The position numbers and the translations under genes are program-made. The notes beneath the pieces are model-generated. The model made no database searches and was not told where the DNA came from. It saw nothing but the letters and a program-made list of their open reading frames with translations. Source: Candidatus Gastranaerophilales bacterium (GTDB lineage: Bacteria > Cyanobacteriota > Vampirovibrionia > Gastranaerophilales > Gastranaerophilaceae). From it: a DNA stretch of 27,240 nt. The stretch lies in the NCBI GenBank assembly GCA_947625445.1, contig CANQOM010000003.1, positions 1 through 27,240 on the forward strand, read 5' to 3'. Of the stretch, positions 23,360 to 27,240 are shown piece after piece (positions within the stretch are counted from its first letter, which is position 1; the number at the start of each line of letters is the position of its first letter).

Positions 23360-25423
23360 TTATATCCCCTTTTGAGAAAAATCACTGACTTTTTTTATTA
23401 ATTCGTTGGTATTTTCGGCATCTTTAGGATACAAAGCCGATAAGTATACTATATCACATTCCTGATAATATGTAGAATTTTCTTTTATATAAGCCTGAAT
23501 TTTTCTCACTTCAAAGTCAAAAACAAAAGAATCTATATCAACAGAATACATAAAATAATATTTTTTACCGTTTTCAGTATAAAAAAGTTCTTTGAAAATA
23601 TTATTTTTTCTTATAATATCTTCAGAAACAATCTTATCAATAAAAGATTTTCCTTCAATAAAATTTTCTCTGAAAGAAATTAAAGATATATTAAGCCTGT
23701 CTTGTTTTGCTTTTTGAATATCTTGTTCTAAAGAATGTTTGAAAATTTCTTTTTCATTCATAATGGGAATTGCCAAATAAAAAGTTGAACCTTTATTTAC
23801 TTCACTATCAAGCCAGATAAACCCCTTATGAGCATCCATAAGTCTTTTTGCGATAGGAAGTCCCAGCCCTGAACCTCCTACTTTTCTTGAGAGAGAATTT
23901 TCAATTTGTTTAAATTGTTCAAAAACTTTATTCCAATTTTCTTTCGCAATACCTATACCGTTATCTTTTACAGATATTTGAACATATTCATCACTCATTT
24001 CTTGAGGTAATGATTCAAAAAACGGATTTTTTCTAATATCGTCTTTTGTTATTTTTGTACTTCTGACTTCAATTTTACCATTTTCTTTAGTAAACTTTAT
24101 TGCGTTAGAAATAAGATTTGTTAAAACTTGCTCCATTCTTTGAGTATCAATAAAAACAAGTCCTAACGAATTATCAAGATTCGTTTCAATAATAATATTT
24201 TGTTCTTTTGCAAGACTTTCAAGCGTATTTTTAACAAGTTCAGCAGTTAAATTAATATTGGCTTTTTCAAACCTAAATTCCATTTTCCCTGCTTCAATTC
24301 TGGACAAATCAAGTAAATCATAAATAATAGCGGAAAGTCTTGTTACATTACGTTTAGCAAGATTTAAAAATTTGCCCATGGCTTCATTAACTTCACCCGT
24401 TGTACCTTTTAAAATTATATCAAGTGCACTGTTGATAGAAGTTAAAGGCGTTCTTAATTCATGAGATACTATAGAAATAAATTCTGACTTTAATCTTTCA
24501 AGTTTTTCAAGTTTAATATTGGTATCCTTTATTTCTTCATATAAAATAGCACTTTCAAGAGGTAAGGATACTTGCTTGATAAGAGTTGTAAAACATTTTG
24601 TATCATCCGGCACAAAATCTTGTTCTCTGAAAACTTCAATAATTCCGTAAAATTTATTATTTATATTAATTGGTGCAAATAAATTATCATATCCAAAAAT
24701 ATTTAAATCATATTCGCCGTACTTATCTTTATTATATTTAATCACCTCAATATCATCAGCTTGGGGATTAATGGAAAATAAATTTTTATAATTTAAAAGC
24801 GCCCTTAATTTAATAGCATTTTCTAATCTGACTGATATGGGAAATAAGGATTTTATAATAAGTTTAATATCATTAACTTCATTAAGAATAAGAGCATAAC
24901 ATAAAGATAAAGATAAACTTTGTTCAAGTCCGTCTGTCATAATCTCAATAAGATTAGTTTTATCAAGAGAACCGGCTAATTGAGTACTTGTGTTATATAA
25001 AACATTTAATTGATATAAGCTTTTTGCTAATTCATTATTATTTTTTGACAAAACTCTGAATGTTTCACAAAGTTGGAGGTTGGAATTAATTGTTGCAGAA
25101 AATAATTCATAATTTATAGGTCTAGTAATATAAGCATTAACATATTTTAAAATATCATAATTAGGATTATTTTCTTCCAAAAGAATAACAGAACGTATAT
25201 CTTTAGATTGCATTAAAAGTTTTAGTTTTCTGATTAAATCAATAATATTTATATTTATAGACTCGGAATCAAAAATAAAAATATGAGAAGAGTCATTTTG
25301 AACTAATTCTTCAGTTTCTGATTCACTTTTGGCAAAAATAATATTGTAAGAATAATTAATAGAATAATTTTCAAATTCTTTTATTGTAGAACTATTATCA
25401 GATACAAGAACAAATTGAATCAT
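23360..25423 (-). CDS. Hybrid-type histidine kinase: pseudo-receiver, GAF, HisKA, HATPase, GGDEF-like tail
   Basis: A 687-aa cytoplasmic sensor kinase without membrane segments. Domain order: a receiver-like head (about 1-115; FIFDSE keeps an Asp at 52, but the conserved Lys is Arg in ITRP); a GAF-type sensor (about 140-300); HisKA with FISIVSHELRTPL (H321); and HATPase with NLISNAIKFT, VKDNGIGI and GGSGLGLPIAKR. The last 110 residues resemble the start and end of a GGDEF domain (FKHSLEQDIQKAKQDRLNIS and ALYPKDAENTNELIKK), but VDIDSF stands where GGDEF should be. The frame is open seven codons further upstream to a TTG; I choose the ATG at 25423 because AGGGA lies five bases before it. First gene of the operon with the receiver protein and the PilB-like protein. 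Confidence 0.92.
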   Translation of the reverse strand: MIQFVLVSDNSSTIKEFENYSINYSYNIIFAKSESETEELVQNDSSHIFIFDSESININIIDLIRKLKLLMQSKDIRSVILLEENNPNYDILKYVNAYITRPINYELFSATINSNLQLCETFRVLSKNNNELAKSLYQLNVLYNTSTQLAGSLDKTNLIEIMTDGLEQSLSLSLCYALILNEVNDIKLIIKSLFPISVRLENAIKLRALLNYKNLFSINPQADDIEVIKYNKDKYGEYDLNIFGYDNLFAPININNKFYGIIEVFREQDFVPDDTKCFTTLIKQVSLPLESAILYEEIKDTNIKLEKLERLKSEFISIVSHELRTPLTSINSALDIILKGTTGEVNEAMGKFLNLAKRNVTRLSAIIYDLLDLSRIEAGKMEFRFEKANINLTAELVKNTLESLAKEQNIIIETNLDNSLGLVFIDTQRMEQVLTNLISNAIKFTKENGKIEVRSTKITKDDIRKNPFFESLPQEMSDEYVQISVKDNGIGIAKENWNKVFEQFKQIENSLSRKVGGSGLGLPIAKRLMDAHKGFIWLDSEVNKGSTFYLAIPIMNEKEIFKHSLEQDIQKAKQDRLNISLISFRENFIEGKSFIDKIVSEDIIRKNNIFKELFYTENGKKYYFMYSVDIDSFVFDFEVRKIQAYIKENSTYYQECDIVYLSALYPKDAENTNELIKKVSDFSQKGI

Positions 25424-25449
25424 TATTTCCCTAAACTCACTCAAAATCT

Positions 25450-25455
25450 ATTATA
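25450..25455 (-). promoter_or_regulatory. -10 box of the histidine kinase operon
   Basis: TATAAT on the minus strand, 26 bases before the chosen ATG, giving a leader of about 20 nt with AGGGA. No convincing -35 box. It is divergent from the leader element at 25508. Confidence 0.45.
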
Positions 25456-25507
25456 AGATAAATATTTATAAAGACATATTAATATTATATCAGAATATTT
25501 AATTATA

Positions 25508-25605
25508 TCCGAGTAAATTTTTAGTGGTACGCCTTAAGTTGCGGCACCGGGTTAAATTAAACATACATAATTATTTGGCAAAACAGTGCGATACCAGATT
25601 AAACC
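25508..25605 (+). promoter_or_regulatory. Candidate leader RNA element, copy C (upstream of the S10 operon)
   Basis: Starts TCCGAGTAAATTTTTA, identical to copy A over 16 bases, with GGTACGCC at the same offset, and ends GCGATACCAGATTAAAC. It contains two related 17-mers, at 25540-25556 and 25587-25603, differing at four positions and both ending TTAAA. GGT-(AC)-GCC can pair with GGC-ACC. It lies about 180 nt before the rpsJ start. The rest of the 361-bp interval 25424-25784 holds the kinase promoter, an almost pure purine (A/G) tract at about 25629-25688, and the rpsJ-proximal promoter. Confidence 0.5.
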
Positions 25606-25690
25606 GCATTGATAAATTTTTTTAAATAAGTCAAGAAAAAAAAGAAAAAATAAAGAAATATTAAGAAAAAAATAAAAAATAAAAAAATAC

Positions 25691-25720
25691 TTGTTGACGA
25701 GAGAATATGTTTAATATAAA
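25691..25720 (+). promoter_or_regulatory. rpsJ: Candidate rpsJ-proximal promoter
   Basis: TTGTTG (25691-25696) with an 18-bp spacer, or TTGACG (25694-25699) with a 15-bp spacer, before TATAAA (25715-25720), directly downstream of the A-rich tract, which could act as an UP element. The start would be near 25727, about 58 nt before the rpsJ ATG. Confidence 0.4.
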
Positions 25721-25784
25721 TTTAGATGTACTGAGAACTGTAAAAAGTTTAAAAGAAAAAGCCATAAGACAAAAGGAAGTGGAA

Positions 25785-26102
25785 ATGAACGAAAGCAAGC
25801 AACAAAGAATAAGAGTTTGTTTGAAAGCTTACGACCATAAATTAATCGACTTATCTGCAAGTAAGATTGTAGAAGTAGTAAAGAGAACAGATGCAAGAGT
25901 AGCAGGACCTGTTCCTTTGCCAACTAAAAGAAGATTATATTGTGTACTCCGCTCACCTCACGTAGACAAGAAGTCAAGAGAACATTTTGAGATGAGAATA
26001 CACAAAAGAATAATAGATATTTATGATCCGACGTCACAAACAACAGAAGAATTAACAAGAATGGATTTGCCTGCCGGAGTAGATATCGAAGTTAAACTTT
26101 AA
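25785..26102 (+). CDS. rpsJ: Ribosomal protein S10
   Basis: A 105-aa protein, the normal S10 length: QQRIRVCLKAYDHKLID, ARVAGPVPLPTKRR, VLRSPHVDKKSREHFEMR and a C-terminal LPAGVDIEVKL. S10 is part of the 30S head and also works with NusB in antitermination. The frame is open 26 codons further upstream to an ATG at 25707, but the ATG at 25785 has AAGGA seven bases before it and gives the conserved N-terminus, so I choose it. It is followed by rplC after an unusually long 199-bp spacer. In Cyanobacteria proper rpsJ usually follows tufA; here it sits before rplC, the order of most other bacteria. Confidence 0.96.
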   Translation: MNESKQQRIRVCLKAYDHKLIDLSASKIVEVVKRTDARVAGPVPLPTKRRLYCVLRSPHVDKKSREHFEMRIHKRIIDIYDPTSQTTEELTRMDLPAGVDIEVKL

Positions 26103-26301
26103 TTTTCGTAGAACGTAGTCGAGCGAAAGCGAGCGAGTTTGATGAAGTGAGAGCCGAAGTAAAAGCAGGCTCGAAAGAAAGGAAATTAAAGACAATAAAA
26201 AAGAATACACAGACAATTTAATAGAGGAAACTCCTTAATAAATTGAATGTGATCTACGAGGCAAGCAGTAGAACGTAGCGCTCACAAAAGAAAGGTGAAA
26301 T
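26103..26301. other. rpsJ-rplC spacer with repeated motif and hairpin
   Basis: A 199-bp gap in a ribosomal-protein operon. It holds GTAGAACGTAG twice (26108-26118 and 26268-26278), a GAGCGA-rich stretch (26121-26136), and GAGCC / GGCTC (26151-26155 and 26168-26172), which can form a hairpin without a T-run. I find no open reading frame in it. Confidence 0.5.
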
Positions 26302-26937
26302 ATGACACTGGGAGTAATAGGTAAAAAACTTGGGATGACACAAGTATTTGATGAACAAGGACTTGCAATTCCCGTAACAGTTATAAAAGTTGATCCGTTA
26401 ACAGTAACACAAGTAAAAACAATCGATTCAGACGGTTATAATGCAATTCAAGTAGGTGTTGAACCTGCAAAAGAAAAGCATTTAACAAAAGCACAAATCG
26501 GTCACTTTAAGAAAAACGGACTTGAAAATTTCAGACACTTACAAGAATTCAGATTGGATAATCCTGAAAACTACCAAGTAGGTCAAGCGATTGATTTAAG
26601 TGTATTATCAGAAGGAACAAAAGTAGATGTAACAGGAACATCAATCGGAAAAGGATTCCAAGGAACAGTAAAAAGATGGAACTTTGGAAGAGGACCTATG
26701 GCACATGGTTCAAAAAACCATAGAGAACCCGGTTCAATCGGTGCAGGTACAACCCCCGGTCGTGTAATCAAAGGTAAGAGAATGGCAGGTAACATGGGTA
26801 ATGAAAAAGTTACCATATCAAAACTTACCGTTGTAAGAGTTGATAAAGAAAATAATTTACTTTTAATAAAAGGTTCAGTACCCGGTCCTGAAGGTAAATT
26901 AGTTACGGTAGTACCATCAAGAGTTAAATGGAATTAG
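26302..26937 (+). CDS. rplC: Ribosomal protein L3
   Basis: A 211-aa protein of normal L3 length. The N-terminus GVIGKKLGMTQVFDEQG, the central GTSIGKGFQGTVKRWNF, the GPMAHGSKNHREPGSIGAGTTPGRV loop (read here in two parts) that reaches toward the peptidyl-transferase centre, and the C-terminal IKGSVPGPEGKLV are all present. It is one of the first proteins to bind 23S rRNA. AAAGGTGAA precedes the ATG. It is in the S10 operon between rpsJ and rplD, again with a long downstream spacer (157 bp). Confidence 0.98.
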   Translation: MTLGVIGKKLGMTQVFDEQGLAIPVTVIKVDPLTVTQVKTIDSDGYNAIQVGVEPAKEKHLTKAQIGHFKKNGLENFRHLQEFRLDNPENYQVGQAIDLSVLSEGTKVDVTGTSIGKGFQGTVKRWNFGRGPMAHGSKNHREPGSIGAGTTPGRVIKGKRMAGNMGNEKVTISKLTVVRVDKENNLLLIKGSVPGPEGKLVTVVPSRVKWN

Positions 26938-26948
26938 CTGGTTATAGG

Positions 26949-26966
26949 ATTTTACTTAAGTAAAAT
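26949..26966. other. 18-bp perfect palindrome after rplC
   Basis: ATTTTACTT / AAGTAAAAT, starting 12 bp after the rplC stop and followed by A-rich DNA rather than T's on the plus strand. It may be an RNA processing or attenuation site, or a protein-binding site. It is not a standard terminator. Confidence 0.5.
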
Positions 26967-27016
26967 AAAAACAAGCGAAGATAACGAAATCTAAACTAAA
27001 GAAAAGTAAATAATAA

Positions 27017-27082
27017 ATGGTATTGAGTAAAGGTTTCGAGAAAAAATCCAAGAAAAAGCTAAAACCGAAAACAAAAAAATAA
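27017..27082 (+). CDS. Possible 21-aa Lys-rich peptide between rplC and rplD
   Basis: ATG at 27017, stop at 27080-27082, encoding MVLSKGFEKKSKKKLKPKTKK, about half lysine. Its stop is immediately followed by the AAGGAAAAAG ribosome site of rplD, so translation through it could affect rplD. It has no clear ribosome site of its own (AAAG at distance), and an ORF this short can arise by chance in AT-rich DNA. Confidence 0.25.
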   Translation: MVLSKGFEKKSKKKLKPKTKK

Positions 27083-27094
27083 GGAAAAAGAAAA

Positions 27095-27240
27095 ATGACA
27101 AAAGAAGTTTCAATATTAAGTACAAGCGGAAAGCAAGTCGGACAAATTGCTCTTGATGATAAGGTATTTGGAGTAGAGCCGAATTTGCACGTAATGCATA
27201 TGGCATTAAGAAGACAATTAAATAATGCAAGAGGCGGAAA
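27095..27240 (+). CDS. rplD: Ribosomal protein L4, 5' part (cut by window end)
   Basis: The first 48 codons of L4, running off the window. The N-terminus MTKEVSILSTSGKQVG, then VFGVEPNLHVMH and RRQLNNARGG, matches the conserved L4 start. AAGGAAAAAG lies upstream of the ATG at 27095. L4 is a 50S protein lining the exit tunnel and in some bacteria represses the S10 operon. The position after rplC confirms the standard S10 operon order. Confidence 0.93.
   Translation, partial: MTKEVSILSTSGKQVGQIALDDKVFGVEPNLHVMHMALRRQLNNARGG

Noticed and set aside
25424..25444. TTG start seven codons upstream for the histidine kinase
   Set aside because: The ATG at 25423 has AGGGA five bases before it; the TTG has no ribosome site.
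25629..25688. A/G-only tract before rpsJ as a special replication or triplex element
   Set aside because: Explained more simply as an A-rich UP-like region of a ribosomal promoter in an AT-rich genome.
25707..25784. 26-codon N-terminal extension of S10
   Set aside because: The conserved S10 start and a good AAGGA site point to the ATG at 25785; the upstream ATG lies in the proximal promoter candidate.
1..27240. CRISPR array, IS element or prophage
   Set aside because: No regularly spaced repeats, transposase, integrase or phage structural gene was seen; gene content and base composition look uniform throughout.

Overview
The window is uniformly AT-rich chromosomal DNA with tightly packed genes on both strands. 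I see no integrase, transposase, phage gene, CRISPR array, tRNA or rRNA. The best guess for the organism is a gut-type non-photosynthetic relative of Cyanobacteria (Gastranaerophilales/Vampirovibrionia, 'Melainabacteria'). The reasons are a DUF3326-family protein, which I know mainly from Cyanobacteria; large pilin-like proteins carrying a D-x-N-G-x-x-G-P-N motif; a stand-alone bacterial Ski2-like helicase with an Asn/Ser-rich head; and the low GC. This assignment is from family knowledge and was not computed.

Layout. 1-2262 (+): a DUF1537 four-carbon acid-sugar kinase translationally coupled to a PdxA-family dehydrogenase, probably the end of a threonate/erythronate catabolic operon. 2290-2684 (+): rpsO with its own promoter and a bidirectional terminator. 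2698-4074 (-): a one-chain class I fumarase, divergent from rsmE plus an HD-type tRNA nucleotidyltransferase/poly(A) polymerase (+, to 6268). 6269-6619: a gene-free convergent spacer with a roughly 150-nt imperfect hairpin between two 53-bp direct repeats. 6620-10784 (-): an operon of UPF0173 metallo-hydrolase, DUF3326 protein and two paralogous pilin-like proteins. 10930-12406 (+): a small secreted protein and trxB. 12563-13435 (+): an HExxH metallopeptidase-like protein. Then on the minus strand: fabF, a GH38 alpha-mannosidase, a phosphodiester glycosidase (NAGPA family), a 989-aa Ski2-like helicase, and the operon histidine kinase, single-domain response regulator, degenerate PilB/GspE-like protein. 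25785-end (+): rpsJ, rplC and the 5' part of rplD, the start of the S10 ribosomal-protein operon, with unusually long spacers.

The least expected structure is a roughly 97-nt sequence family on the plus strand. It occurs three times in intergenic DNA (12449, 21510, 25508), each starting T-Y-C-G-A-G-T-A-A at a plausible transcription start and ending in a second conserved block. Two copies form the 5' leader of a gene (the metallopeptidase-like protein and rpsJ); the third has no gene downstream. The second is the sensory operon, in which the kinase carries a pseudo-receiver head and a GGDEF-fold-like tail without its signature, followed by a PilB-like protein that keeps Walker A but has lost the other motor motifs. 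Smaller signals are two genes that look leaderless, a terminator-like perfect palindrome inside a coding region, and a divergent promoter in which both -35 boxes are the arms of one inverted repeat.
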